A stretch of DNA of 64,000 nt from Melastoma dodecandrum (taxonomy: Eukaryota; Streptophyta; Magnoliopsida; Myrtales; Melastomataceae), in the NCBI GenBank assembly GCA_029817715.1, contig JARUPY010000443.1, forward strand, positions 62,001 through 126,000. The letters run 5' to 3'. Below, piece by piece: positions 26,631 to 38,945 of this stretch (its first letter is position 1; each line of letters begins with the position of its first letter). The notes under the pieces were generated by a model. The model was not told where the DNA came from and ran no database searches. It saw nothing but the letters and a program-made list of their open reading frames with translations. Made by a program: the position numbers and the translations under genes.

Positions 26631-26648
26631 TCCCCAGCGGAGTCGCCA
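26631..26648 (-). other. Primer-binding-site-like motif (Arg tRNA type) of LARD-like element
   Basis: The minus strand reads tggcgactccgctgggga, 7 nt inside the right LTR. It starts TGG, the complement of a tRNA CCA end. I recall Arg-tRNA priming from Ogre-type elements. The tRNA match was not computed. Confidence 0.6.
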
Positions 26649-26655
26649 TCCGGGA

Positions 26656-29125
26656 TGTACGCGCGCCTTCCGGCCTAGCACGCGCGCGGCGGTTAGGACG
26701 ACCCGAGGATCCGGGCCCGCTCCCCTAGAGTCTTCCGGTCGGCGTCGCGACTCGAGCGTCGAACGCTGCGGAAAAGACCAGGGTGGTCCCTCCTTCGATT
26801 CCTGACCGGGTCTGCCCAGACTCTTCGCCGATCGTCTCCATGCTCCTTAAGAGGCGACGGGCGAAAAGAAGCGCATGGCCCGAGGAGGAAGCTTCGGGAG
26901 GTTCCAGGAGCGGCTCGTGTCGCCGTCACCCATCCAAAATGACTCGTAAAAGGGTAGTTGTTTAACTTAGGTAAACTGTTACGGAGTCGCCACCGACTTA
27001 TTTTTAAAAGCTTGGTTTAAGTCGGAAAACCAGAGTAGATCCGGGGATTCCTAGTTACTAACTCTTACATTTAAACATGCGAAAAGGTGGCGTTTGCTCC
27101 AAAAGATTTGCTTTTGGTTAACGGGCGTTGGACCCGATTCAGGCGTTGGACCCGAACTCATGTGTATTTGTTTAACAACCACATGCGACGATAAACCTAT
27201 GGGCCTAAGGCATGCGGACAGGCACAGACAATTATTTAGATCAAAAGGAGCGGGGAAGGGCGGTGATTGCGGGCCTATGCCCTTGGGCCCACAATCCGTT
27301 ACATGTGGAAATAAAATAAAAATTCGGGGAGGCCCGCACCTCCCCTTTGTACCTTTGATTGAGTTTGGGGCCGCTTTGTCTTCGAGCCCGCTTTGAAGTC
27401 ACCCGCGCGGTTTGATACACGCGCCTTCGAATTGATCTTCGAAATGTTAAAGTTAATCCTTTCGAAGTTGCATGCTCAGTGTACATGCAAAGAAAAATGT
27501 AAGTGTGATTAGTATCGTCAAAGTCGAGTGAAATTCGATTAACTTGAGAAAGGTAAGACTTGTCTTACCGTTTTGGTTGGAGATGCTCAAACAACGTGTA
27601 TTGTTGAAAATATTCGCAAAGCTCCGCCGTATTTTACATGCAAAACAAGAGGAAAATATATGTCAGTGATGTACATCTAAACAAGATATTAATTTAAGTA
27701 TATAATAACTCAAGTATGCTTAAACATAATGGAATCATGTTGATTTAATAAAAATCAGTAAAACTCATAAATGTAACCAAATCACACAGACTTAATAAAG
27801 GTGATTAGAACTCATACGGTGGTCAAAAGTCTAAAAGAATATACACATTAATATCAACCCTAAGTAAATTATTGAACTGTTGTTAAAAAATGGAAATTTT
27901 AGAAATAAATAATTATTGTTAGAATGTAATAAAATATGAAGCCACGAGCTCAGTCATCGTGAAACCATTAAATCGAGAGGGAGAGAAACTTTACCTTTCT
28001 GGAGAAGCTTGCGACTCAGCCCAGTGTACTTCGCCCGAAGGATACCCACGACCAGAACACGAAATCAAAGACGCGGATGAGGTCAGAGTAAGATCGCAGC
28101 TCCATCCTCGCATTTCGACGGCGGTGCGCACTCTGCAGGCGTCGGGGAAGCCGGGGTCGACGTGGGTTGGGAGCGCCAGGGAAGATTGGAGCCGGGGGAG
28201 GACGCCGGGGCTCCCGATCTGTGGTGGGGACGGTCGGGGATGACCGGATCTGACGGTGCCGTCATCGGGAAGCTGCTGCCGTCAGGAAGCCGCGGGTCTG
28301 GGGGTGCCGGGAAGCTGGGACGAGGAGCCGCCTTGGGGCTGGAGCGCCGGGATGAGGTGGGGTCTACCACCATGAAGTTCGGGAGCGCCGACGAAAATAG
28401 GGAAGGCCGCTGTGGGTTGCTGCCGCCGGGGAAAGGCGGAGCCGCCACTGTGGTCGAATCTGAGGAAGAGGGATGTCGTCGGAGGGGCGGGGGCTACCAT
28501 CATCGCCGAGTCTGGAGACGCGGGGAGGGGAGCGGGCTGCCACCGCGAGGCTCGGGATTGCCGGAAGGTGAAGTGGGTGCACCGGAGGAGGCATGACCCG
28601 CTGTTGTTGGGAGTTGAGGACGCTGGAGGGGGACGGTTTTGTCGTTGGGAGGCGCCTGGGAACTGCCGCTGAGCCGAGGTCGCCGGGGGAGTTGCGATCT
28701 GCCGCTGCTTCTAAGGAAAGGGGAGGTTGTTGGGAGATGTCAGAGGCGGTTCCGTCGTAGATGGATCGGGATCCGCTGCTGGTTTTCGGAGTGTCACTGA
28801 AAGCTGGGCGTCAAGAGGGCGTCTGTTGTCTTGATGCCATTGCAGCTGGTCGGCTACTGCAAGTCCTCGGAATGAGAGGAAGAGCTACAAGCTTTGGTGC
28901 AGAATGTCGGAGGATGACGGCTGGAGCCTGTGTGTGTGGCCATGGAAGCGTTTCTCTGTCTGTGTCTTTCGATTTATAGCCATCCTGAATAAAAATTAGC
29001 CAAGGGGATATTTTGAGCTAGCTGTGTAACCGATGTAGGTTACAAACTCTTCTTCTCCTTGCATGAAAACGCTTCCTTGATCAACTGTTACGAGAATTTG
29101 AGATATTAAATTTGGGGTATTTACA
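26656..29125 (-). repeat. Right LTR (5' LTR) of LARD-like element
   Basis: 2,470 bp, begins tgtacgcg and ends tatttaca as written on the plus strand. As the 5' LTR on the minus strand it should drive transcription from the TATA at 28971-28980. See the left LTR for the comparison. Confidence 0.92.
28971..28980 (-). promoter_or_regulatory. TATA box in right (5') LTR of LARD-like element
   Basis: Minus strand gctataaatc, about 150 bp from the outer LTR edge. It is the presumed promoter of the element's RNA. Confidence 0.55.
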
Positions 29126-29130
29126 ACGAG

Positions 29131-30060
29131 CACTTCGACTATTGGAGTTTCAAATGGAGATAATTTTCCTTTCGTAAGATCTATGGTAACTTGTGGATAA
29201 AGGCTATGAAGAAGTTCTATATGGAAACTCTCTCCTAGAAGGTGACAACACTTCCGCAGAATGTGTCATCAATCCTAGAGAACATGACCAGAAGGCGTAC
29301 AAGGAGAACTTCATGAAGAATGCCATGACTTAGCGATTTCTGTAACAATCTTTGAGCAAGACCATCTACCCAAGAATATTAGGCCTGAAGAAGGTGAATG
29401 AAGCGAGAGAGGTCATAAAGAAGGAGTTCTAAAGATCACATAAGGTAATCTCTTTAAAGCTGCAGAACCTTCGGAGAGACTTCGACAATCTTGCCATGAA
29501 AAAATCAGAAACCGTAAAAAATTGCTTCTCAATGATCATGGAGATCCTCAATCAATTGAAGAGTTGTGGAGAAGTTGCTCCGAATCGAAAAGTCATGGAG
29601 AAAATACTCAGAAGCTTGCCACAAAAGTTTGAGCATGTTGTAACCGTGATTGAAAAGATGAAGGATCTCGCAAAAGTTTCCATATATGAGTTGATGGGTT
29701 CTCTAGAAAACCATGAGAAATGAGTCAACAAGTACACAGCCCCCTGTGGAACAAGCATTTTAAGCAAAGTGAATGTTTCTGAGCAAAAGCATGAATGTTC
29801 TGGTAAAAATAAAAAGTCCTATGGCAGTGGACGTTGAGGTAGGTCTCATCAGAGGCAGAGGCGATCATGGAGAAGCAGAAGCGGAAGGACTACGAGAAGG
29901 TTGCGGTCATGGAGAAGCAGAAGCAGGATGTCGCATCTGCAGAAAGAATAATCATGAAACGAAAGATTGTCGTCTTCGGTGCAGGAGAAGCAAGTACTTC
30001 TCTCATTCATATCGTGATTGCTGGTATAAAGATAAAGAGCAGAAACATGAATAGAAACAT
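29131..30060 (+). pseudogene. Copia gag remainder with zinc knuckle
   Basis: The frame resumes with HFDYWSF and, after stops and shifts, has a long gag-like part at 29496-29723 (SLPQKFEHVVTVIEKMKDL, typical of the UBN2 gag domain: 'L-P-x-x-F-x-x-V-V-x-x-I-E'). A CCHC knuckle follows near 29920-29975 (CRICRKNNHETKDC). Broken by frameshifts. Confidence 0.85.
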
Positions 30061-30139
30061 GGGGATAGAAGCTCTTCAAATTTATCTAAGAAATATGAAC
30101 TTTCTAAATTTTTCTATTCTTCCTCTAACTCAATGTAAG

Positions 30140-33000
30140 ATATGAATGAGATATGGTTCCTCGATAGTGGCTGTAGCAACCATGTCATAAGGATCAAGAA
30201 GAACTTTGTAGAGCTTGATGAGAAATACAACTTTCTCTTGGAACTTGGAGATAACAAGAAGTTGAAGATATAAGGCAAATGTGTTGTTTCAGTTTTCAGT
30301 GCATAATATTAACAGAAGAGGATGCATGACGTCTTCTACAATCCAGAAATCGCACAGAACCTACTAAGTGTCGGACAAATGACAATGGATATAAGTTTGT
30401 TTTAATACAAGATCAATGTGAGATAACAGACAGAAACGGACAAAAGATCGTGGTCATGAAGATGATATCTAACAATTTGTTCTCATTAAAGATGGTTCCT
30501 TGTAGCAATGTTGTTCTCAAAACTGATATTATAGATGATTTGTTTGGCATCTCTGGTATGGACATTTGAATAGGAAAGGTCTAGCTTTGTTGAAGCAGAA
30601 GGATATGGTGACAAGACTACCTTCTATACAAGCTGTAGAAGGTGACGTCTATGAAGGATGTGTCTTCGGAAAGTATCATCATCTTTCATTCCCAAACACA
30701 TCATGGAGAACTCAAGCCCTTCTCGAGCTAGTTCATGCAGATATTTGTGGACCGACTCAAATTTTGTCTCTCGATAACAGAAGATACTTTCTATTATTCG
30801 TAGATGACTATACTAGAATGATTTGGCTTTATTTTCTTGAGATGAAGTCAGATGCTTTTGTCACCTTTATGAAGTTCAAAGCACTTGCAGAGAATCAAAG
30901 TGGATACAGGATTACAACCTTGAGGACAAATCGCAGAGGTGAGTTTCTGTCAAGACCATTCTTGGATTATTGCCAACAAAAGGGGATATATAGGCAGTTG
31001 ACTGTGCAGTATTCTCCATGGTAGAATGGGGTCGCAGAAAGAAAGAATAGAACCATACTAGAGATGGCCAGAAGCATGCTGAAGGGCAAATATATAACCA
31101 ACAAACTCTGGGTAGAAGCTGTTAGCGCATCTGTCTACCTTTGGAACAGATCTCCTATAAAAGCGGTTATAAACAAGACACCATATGAACCATGACATAG
31201 AAGGAAGCCCGTGGTGAATCATTTGAAAGTATTTGGGTGTGTTGGAACTCACACCTTCTCAACGAAGAGAAAAGTTTGATGAGAAAGATGAGAAGTTGAT
31301 TTTCATCGGATATAGTGATTAATCGAAGGGATATCGTCCGTATAATCCGAACACTAACAAGTTACTTTTGTCAAGAGATGTTGTCTTTGATGAACTTGCA
31401 GCTTAAAAGTTGCAGGAAGAGTCTTTTATGACTCATATGTTTCAGTTTACATAAGTAGTAGTGGAGGGATCTATATAGAACCCTATTATAACAACATAAG
31501 CAACATCAGAAGTTACAATACATGATCCCATCGGAACAACAGAAGCTAGTTCCTCTAGAACCATTCCAAAAGTAAAGGGTCATATTGAATATACACCACA
31601 AAGGAGGTGTCGATCGTTCACTGAAATTTATGAGCAAGCTAACGTTGCTCTTGTTGCATTTGAGCCACAGAACTTTGAGGAGGCAGTCAAAGAAGAAAAA
31701 TGGAGAAATGCCACGAAGGACGAGATGACTTCTATAGAGAAGAATAACACGTGGTAATTGATCGATCTCCCATAAGAAAAGAAGCTATCGGTTTGAAGTG
31801 GCTCTACAAGACCAAGTATAATGAAGATGAAAGCGTGAATAAGTATAAAGCTCGCATCGTAGCAAACGACTATTCATGCATTCATCGCAAAAGGTTATTC
31901 ATCACATCATACATAAACTTTTGCTCCTGTAGCAAGGACGGAGACAATTCATGCTGTTCTAGCCATTGCAACATAGAAGGAGCTTGAAGTATTCCAGTTG
32001 AATATCAAGTCAACATTTCCGAATGGAAAACTAGAAGAAGAAGTCTACTTAGAGCAACCACAAGGATTCGAGATGAAAGGCATAGAAGACAAAGGTTACA
32101 GGCTGCATAAGACTCTATATGGTTTGAAGCAAGTACTAAGAGCGTGGAATTGTCGAATTGATACATACCTATAGAAGAAAGGATTCTCCAAAAGCTCGGT
32201 AGAACCTTCAATATACATACGAAAGGTTGGTGCTGATTTTTTAGTAGCATGTCTCTATGTGGATGATTTGATCTATACTAGCACCAACGGAAGCTTGTTG
32301 TAAAGTTCAAGGAAGCCATGATGGAAGAGTTCGAAATGACAGATCTTGGCTTGATGAAGTACTTTATCGGATTTCAAGTAAAGGTGAATAAAGGAGAGAT
32401 TTTCATTTCTCAAGAGAAGTACATAGCGGATCTGTTGAAGAAGTTTCGTATGGAGAATGCAAAGTCAATTTCTACTCCAATGTCACTCAATGAAAAGCTA
32501 CAGAAGGAAGACTCTACCGAAGGCTTTGACTCGAATATTTACAGAAGCTTGGTGGGTTTTCTTATTTATCTCACGCACACTCGGACTGCTCTTGTTCATT
32601 ATGTGATTTTGCTGTCTAGATTCATGAGCAACCCAAGTAGAAGTCATTTCACGATAGCAAAAAGGGTTCTACACTACCCAAAAGGCACATAGAAGGTTGG
32701 ACTGAAATATACAAAAACGCAAAAGGATGATCTAGTGGGTTATGTTCAGAGTGATTGGATAGGAATCTTGGATGATCGTAGAAGCACATTAGGATACTTG
32801 TTCTACATCGGAACAAAGCCCATTTTGTGGAGTTCAAAGAAGCAAAGTATCATTGCTCTCTCATCTGCAGAAGCTGAGTACATCGCAGCAAATGAGGCAA
32901 TAAGCGAAGTTGTCTGGCTCAGAAGGTTACTCCTCAAGCTACAATAGAAGGTGGACGAGCTAACAATAATCTTCTCTGATAACCAATCTGCAATTGCTAT
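30140..33000 (+). pseudogene. Copia pol: protease, integrase, RT, RNase H (degenerate)
   Basis: Protease traces: IWFLDSGCSNHV-like reading at about 30150, with the DSG active site. Integrase: GAG-pre-integrase plus core at 30560-31200, including HADICGP, FVDDYTR and a WNGVAERKNRT that is preceded by a stop. Reverse transcriptase: GLKWLYKTKYNEDESVNKYK at about 31790, GLKQVLRAWN, and LYVDDLIYT (the YVDD catalytic site) at about 32250. RNase H: SDWIGILDDRRSTLGYLFY and ALSSAEAEYIAANEA at 32735-32947. At least a dozen stops or shifts break the frame. Confidence 0.9.
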
Positions 33001-33190
33001 GACCAAGAATCCAGTTTTTTATGTAAGTCGAAGCATATAGTACTTTGTCACATTTTATCAGTGAGATGGTTTCGTAGAAGGAGATTCTTCTAGAGTTCAT
33101 AGCATCCACGATCAACCCGCAGATGTTCTTACAAAGGCGGTGTCTTCCGAGAAGTTTGAGACTTTCAAAGACTTTTTGAAAATCATAAAT

Positions 33191-33200
33191 TAAAAGGGGA
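33191..33200 (+). other. Polypurine tract of old copia
   Basis: taaaagggga directly precedes the 3' LTR, as expected for plus-strand priming. Confidence 0.75.
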
Positions 33201-33587
33201 TGTTGAAGGTAATTTATGATCAAGGTTAATGCCGTATTAATGTTGAATAACAGAAATAGAATTAAAGGAGCAATGAATAGGGTAATTAATCAATAGGGTC
33301 ATTAAGGCTATGTCATTCTATCCTAGTCTTTTGGGTTTCCTACTCCTTTTTATATATAAAGGGAGCATGTAAGCATTTCTTATAAGAGAGTAAGAAAAGA
33401 ATCAAGAAAGAAAAAGGCATTTCATAGTCGAAATACTCAAATATCCAAACCCTCAATGGTGCAGAAGGTATGATATATTCTACATAAGTTTTTATCTATC
33501 ATACAAAAAGTCGTTGGCAGTATAGAACCTACGTCATGCTCGCACCTTCTCATTCCTATCCAATCCTTTCACACGTAACCCCCAACA
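33201..33587 (+). repeat. 3' LTR of old copia element
   Basis: 387 bp, tgttgaagg to cccccaaca (TG...CA), matching the 5' LTR at 18451. Followed directly by the ttatt duplication. Confidence 0.92.
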
Positions 33588-33592
33588 TTATT

Positions 33593-36500
33593 AACATTTA
33601 CTAACTTACTTTTTCTCGATTGGATTGAATTCATTGTAATTGCAATCCAATCTCTACATTAGACACTATCCTACATCACTATATATCACACATTCAAAAT
33701 GTAATGATTGATGCTGACTCGGTTATTCTCCTTATCTTGAAGGTACTAAGCCATCGATCCACCACAGTTGTACAGCTAAACGTGTCTAAAAGACCATTCA
33801 ATCCGAGTGATTATGACAAACATTCTTTATGGACGCGAAGTGGTTCCCTCAACTACTGTTGCTGTGAGTGAGCCTCATACTGAAGAAGTCATCACCACTG
33901 TTCAACCTTTTATCATTGTCGGGTCTTCGTCGACAAAAACACTGGTACTTACCCCGGATGCTTTTCCTCTATTGTTTTCCATGATATCGGGCAATCCTCG
34001 GGTAGAGGTGTATCTCCAACTTACATCCCGTCGTTGGCGTCTTTTACCACGCCTGCGATGCAAAACTCAACAATGATGCCAATCATTGTTTTGTCTATTC
34101 TTGCTCCACCTATGTCGACCCAAAGAGCCGACAACTCATCCTTTAGAAACTAGGTTGAATCTCTTGCCGCCGAGCTGGCCTCCTTGAAGGACAACTTGCG
34201 GCCTCACCCGTTCACCCCAGAATCCCCACCTTCTTCTGCTTATGTCCAAATCTACAGTGTCAGCAAACATTGTGTTGTCGTACCACCCTTACCACCAACC
34301 TGGGACCGCCGCTTTGTCAAGCATCCCGCCGCTCTACATCCAGTCATGCCAAGGTCAACAGCTGCTACTAGCCTACCTTCTTCCATATGTGCCTAGGCCG
34401 CCTTTCTCCTAAAATATGTCGTAATCATACCTATCACCATACTATCCTCAGCCACCTGCACCAGGGCCAACTCCCTACCATCTAACAGCTTTCGAGCCAA
34501 CTCCCAACACACAAGAATCACAGTTGACAGGTGAATCAACTCTCCACGTCTTTGTCGCAGTTACAACTCCCAACATCGGGACTCCTATACCAATCGCGAC
34601 GCATCCGTAAGCGGAGCCGAGCATGCGAAAACCCAGAGCTCATAATGATGACATTGTGGATTAGTTATTCGATGAGTATTATCAGGTTAATGCTTTCCAG
34701 ACAATACTCGAGGCTAGAATCAAGCCCCAACCGACTAATCCTTCCTCATTCGATTAAAGCCTAAGGTGGTCTACCAGTATCATTATAGGGCAACCGGACA
34801 TAACACCGAGGATTGCATCTTCCTCAAATTTACGATCCATAACCTATTAGATGACAGCGTCGTTACATTCATTGCATCTACCACGGCTCCAAACGTCATG
34901 AGCAACCTATAGCCCGTGCATGTCAACAACATCAGGCTACTCCTTTGCACCACTAATTGACCAAGAAGAAATGGTGCATGTCTATGAGGTGGGGCAAGCA
35001 ACTACTGAGCATGTCTACATGAATGAACTCAATAGTTGTCAAGACCGTGGACGCCGATCTCGAGGAGGAGTGCGCTTTACACCAATTAACACCAACATCA
35101 CCAACAGCTTCATACCGGTGGTCCCTCGACGGTGCCGAGCACCGTACGTCTACATCCCTATGGGACAGGTATAACTCGAAACACTTTTTAACATTGAAGC
35201 AGCACACCCGAAGGAACCACAGAGCATTGAGGCCTTGAGGAAGAGTGATCGAACTTATCACTCATTCAAGAAGAGTGATACCAACTCCAAATGTCTAACT
35301 ACAGGCCGAGTCCTCAAAACCCAAGGTGTCGTCCAACGAAAAGATCCACAATGAGATATATTCAGTAAAGGTGAGTGTTTACAATATCGTGGAGCAACCA
35401 AGGAAGCAAACGACCCAATATATATGTCCGAATCCATTCTTTCGACAAACACATTGATATGTTAGAAAACTTTTTGGCTGAGGTGCATTTGCCGGAGCAT
35501 ATTGAAGTCAATGCGTTGGATATATACACGATGGCTTGCTAGCAAACAACGCCATCATATTCTCGGAAGATGACCTGTTAGAGAAAGGGGGAGACCACAA
35601 CAATGCCTTGTTCATCATAGTCAAGTGTCGCCACACTACTATTTCCAAGATGCTCATAGACGGTGGGTTAAGAGTCAACATCATCCCGCTCGTTATGACC
35701 TGAAACATAGATGTCAACTTGGAGAACCTTCCACCTTCCAGCCTAACGTTCAAGCTTTTGATGGCACAAAACATTAGGCCCACGATGTGGTGACTTTAGA
35801 GAACAAAGTGGAGTGCACCCTCTTCTCCTTGGCATTTGAGATTCTCGAGATCGTCGGATCCTTCAACATACTGTTAGGACATCCGGATTCACCAAGCTGA
35901 AGCGATTCCTTCAACTCAAAATCAGATGATGCATTTCTCTTCCGATGGTAAGCTCATCATAGTCAAGGGGAGCATACCATGGAGCTCTGCCATGAAATCG
36001 ACATGCCCTACATTGAATAGGCAACTGGCAAACCATTAACAACTCAACTTTCAAATTGGTGAACTTGGGGAAAAGGGATTTCATGTTAGTCCCCATGGTA
36101 AATGTCGGCGCTGCTCGACAATTCATCACATTCTGGTACTAACTTGCCAAAAACTCAGAGTTCAAGGACAAGGCATCCATCATTTGATCGACTCCAGCTA
36201 GGGACGCACACTCTTGGATTCAAAGGCCGTGAACAAAGAAGACCTAGGCGGACAATTCGGTACTTGCACACCAGTGGTCGATCATCCGTTTGGTTTAATC
36301 GTTCATTGGCAATAACAATGGAAGAAGAAATCTTCTTCGAGCAACTGAAGGATGTCAAAATCGAGGCAGAAGAGCCCGAAGAAGATATCTAACTTGATGG
36401 ATATGTCGAATCCAACCGAGTCAGATATGCCGCTAGTAGGGAACGATGCTTCAGATGTACATGAAAATACAACATAGTAACGCAAGATCGAGGTGTACCA

Positions 36501-37180
36501 ATCAACATCTATTTTGGACATACTCAAGGCGACCCTATATCACTCGACGACTACCATAGTTATGAGCAAAATCTTCAACGACATGAAGAACCAAAGCAAA
36601 TAATGCTATAATAAGAACCCATATCGATCAATATTGGACCAAGGAGCAATTAATCGGGGCAGATCTACCATCAGATGAAGCTGAGCACATTATCAACCAA
36701 CTCAAAGAATTCTCTAACGTCTTCACCTGGACGTATGCGGATATCCACAGATTAAACCCAGAGAGAGTGGAGGATAAAATCCCCACTGATCATTTGATCC
36801 ATCCCATTAGCTTGAGATAACCCTTGCAATCAAAGAAGAGGTCGACAAGCTCCTCAAAGTCAACTTCATCGAGGTAGCTAGTTATCCAAAATGGGTTGGT
36901 AACATCGTCTCAATCATAAAAAAGAATTGGAAGGTCCGAGTTTGCGTCGACTACTGCGACCGCGAAAAAGCAAGTCCCAATGACAACTTTCTTTTATCAC
37001 ACATCGACCCGCTAGTAGACAACACCGTTAGCTTCAATTGATTCTCGTTCATTGATGTATTCTCTGGCTAAAAAAAATTTTAATGGTTGAAGAAGACAAA
37101 GAAAAGACGACATTGACAATACCTTGGGGCACGTTCTGCTACAAGGTCATGCCCTTCGAACTCAACTAATCTCACCATAA
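33593..37180 (+). mobile_element. Degenerate Ty3/gypsy gag-protease-RT remnant
   Basis: Plus-strand coding debris in gypsy order, broken by many stops and shifts. A gag-end segment reads YRATGHNTEDCIFLKFTIHN near 34780. A retropepsin-like domain at about 35575-35700 has HNNALFIIVKC and LIDGGLRVNIIP; the active-site Asp is present, but a Leu replaces the usual Ser after Gly-Gly. A pre-RT segment near 36700 reads FSNVFTWTYADIHRLNPE. The RT start at 36933-37165 has VCVDYCDREKASPNDNF, then KVMPF, after which homology stops. The style (retropepsin 'LID-G-S-x-N-I-I-P', RT 'DYRDLNKASPKDNFPLP') fits non-chromovirus gypsy of Tat type. No LTRs were recognised; 33593-34100 and everything past 37180 are non-coding. 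Confidence 0.8.
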
Positions 37181-38945
37181 AATGTGTTCAACATCACAAT
37201 TATGTACTTTTAGTCACAAAACAAAAGGGATACGGCAAATAATGAGTTTTATGTAAGTTCAACTCAATTCACGAAGCAAAAAGTCAATATAAATATATGA
37301 TTCACTCAAAACGATCAAAACCGGAAATGTTTTAATGTTTTATTCAAAATTCAAAGCTTAAGACTCCAAATCATGTATGGTTGGCCTCGTTAGGTCTGCA
37401 TTAAGTTTTGGATATAATGCAAATGCTTTCATTTAATTTCATCAAACGAGTAAAAAATTGTGTTAGATATACTAACTCAAGTGGAGGTTGATCCAAGACT
37501 CACCTCTACATTTTGATGTTGGATCCTCTTTGATCCAATATCAAAATGCACCCAACCATGAAAGGAAGGTATAAAACATGAATAGAACCTCAGTTTTATG
37601 CCAAAGGATCTGTCGATGCAAGAAAGAAAAGTGTGAAATTACTCATCGACACGGGAGTCATGTTCCCCACATCATTTGAGCTCCGAATGAGCTCATATTA
37701 AACTGGTCCTGAATAAACTTGCATCTATAATTTCTATTTAGTCTACTAGCTTCAATTATTCTACTCTTACAAGTGTACAATCCTATCAGAGTGGTGTTAC
37801 TCATCGCTGCTAGTAGATGAAGCCTTGCTGACGGATTGAACTCCATCCGCTCTAGCAGCTGTAGATGAAGGTGGCTGGTGGGTTCCGCGATGTTTTAGCC
37901 TTACCTTGGCATGGAAGATGCTAGAGGTTGTTGTGCAGGGCACTAATTTAAGCTAATCATCGGTCAAGGAGGATGAGTTGGAGGAGAGGCTTGAAGGAGA
38001 AGACTGGGGTACATTCACAAAAGGAGTTTGGGAGACATGAGTGACCTGGAGGGAGTGTTCACTTCGGAAGTAACTGCAGACAAGCCGGATCCAAACACGT
38101 CGGAAATATCTGGCACTACGAGCAACTGGTACTCGGAAGTGCGTTCTTTGGTTGCCGTATGAAATGAAAAAGAGAGGAGAAGGAAGCAGACAAACACCCT
38201 CAAGCGGAAGTACTTAAAGATGTCATCGACGATGCTTTCGGAAGGAAGCAAGAACACAGGAGCACAAAATGATTGAACGCTGGAATGCTTGAAGATAAAA
38301 AGACAATATGTCCGCCTGTAGAGAGAGGTGTTGGGTAGAATGCCTAAGAACAACTAGGTAGAACTACGTTTATACGGTAACAAAATATTGTACATATATT
38401 ACGTGTTCTTTTTGCCAGTCTTTGTGGAATATCTCATTTCCATCCGAGCAATCTTGGCAACAATTTCCTTCCAAATCTTGAGACTGTCCGGAATCTTTCC
38501 ATAACAGCTACTGATCGACCGGATCGCCCACTAGCCTTCGCTACAGAGTTTTCCTATTCGTCCAGTTGACTGTCACTCGATCGCCTCGTTGACCACTGTC
38601 GCCTGATAGCCTCGTCACTTGGTAATGCTTCGCCGGCAAGCCTTCGTCTGATGTGTTTCCACAGCTACCTCCTTACTGGGCTTCTCGTGCTTTAGGCCTG
38701 CATTCTGGTCCCCAAACGACGTCAAGATATGTGGCCCAAAATTTCTGTTGCTAAACAGGGAGAACTGGAAAAAGTTCTACTGGTTTCTGTTGAATGGAGA
38801 AGGTGTGTTGGGAAGCTATCCATGCGTCAGATGTGTTTTGTTCTTAGTTGGTATTTATTCAAAATTTTTATTCTCTGGTGGAGGCCTTTCATTTTCTCTA
38901 ATGCTTCAATCTGGTCTGAGTCTTTTTTTTTTAAGATTGAAATAG
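37181..38945. other. Non-coding repeat debris
   Basis: No gene seen on either strand. A small hairpin is listed separately. Short ORFs on both strands (for example 38015-38353 minus) show no family features. Confidence 0.4.
37509..37548. repeat. Short near-perfect hairpin (17-bp arms)
   Basis: The left arm cattttgatgttggatc and right arm gatccaatatcaaaatg are reverse complements with one mismatch, around a 6-nt loop. Confidence 0.8.

Larger units (their letters stand above)
18942..29125 (-). mobile_element. Nested LARD-like non-autonomous LTR element, minus orientation
   Basis: A 10,184-bp element begins tgtacgcg and ends tatttaca, flanked by ACGAG on both sides (18937-18941 and 29126-29130). 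Its LTRs are about 2.48 kb. Orientation is set by three signals on the minus strand: a primer-binding-site-like tggcgactccgctgggga just inside the right LTR, a polypurine tract just before the left LTR, and a TATA box about 150 bp into each LTR. So the 5' LTR is the right one. The 5.2-kb interior has no gag, protease, RT, integrase or RNase H that I can find in any frame. Long LTRs plus a non-coding interior fit a LARD (large retrotransposon derivative). The PBS motif suggests a helper among Tat/Ogre-type gypsy elements (inference). Confidence 0.88.
18451..33587 (+). mobile_element. Old Ty1/copia retrotransposon, interrupted by a nested element
   Basis: The element has LTRs at 18451-18849 and 33201-33587 and a matching 5-bp target duplication. 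Without the nested insertion (18942-29130, counting one duplicated ACGAG) it is about 4.9 kb, normal for Ty1/copia. Domains run in copia order on the plus strand: gag, CCHC knuckle, protease, integrase, reverse transcriptase, RNase H, polypurine tract. The coding region is full of stops and frame changes. Many stops are TAG where related proteins have Gln or Lys. The element is dead and older than the one inside it. Confidence 0.93.

Noticed and set aside
18961..29000. Pairs of identical ORFs (for example 19069 and 26783, 20448 and 28162, 21061 and 28761) that look like duplicated genes
   Set aside because: They are the same positions in the two LTRs of one element (constant offset of about 7.7 kb) and have no protein-family features.
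38015..38353. 112-codon minus-strand ORF
   Set aside because: No family motif, no splice partners, surrounded by repeat debris.
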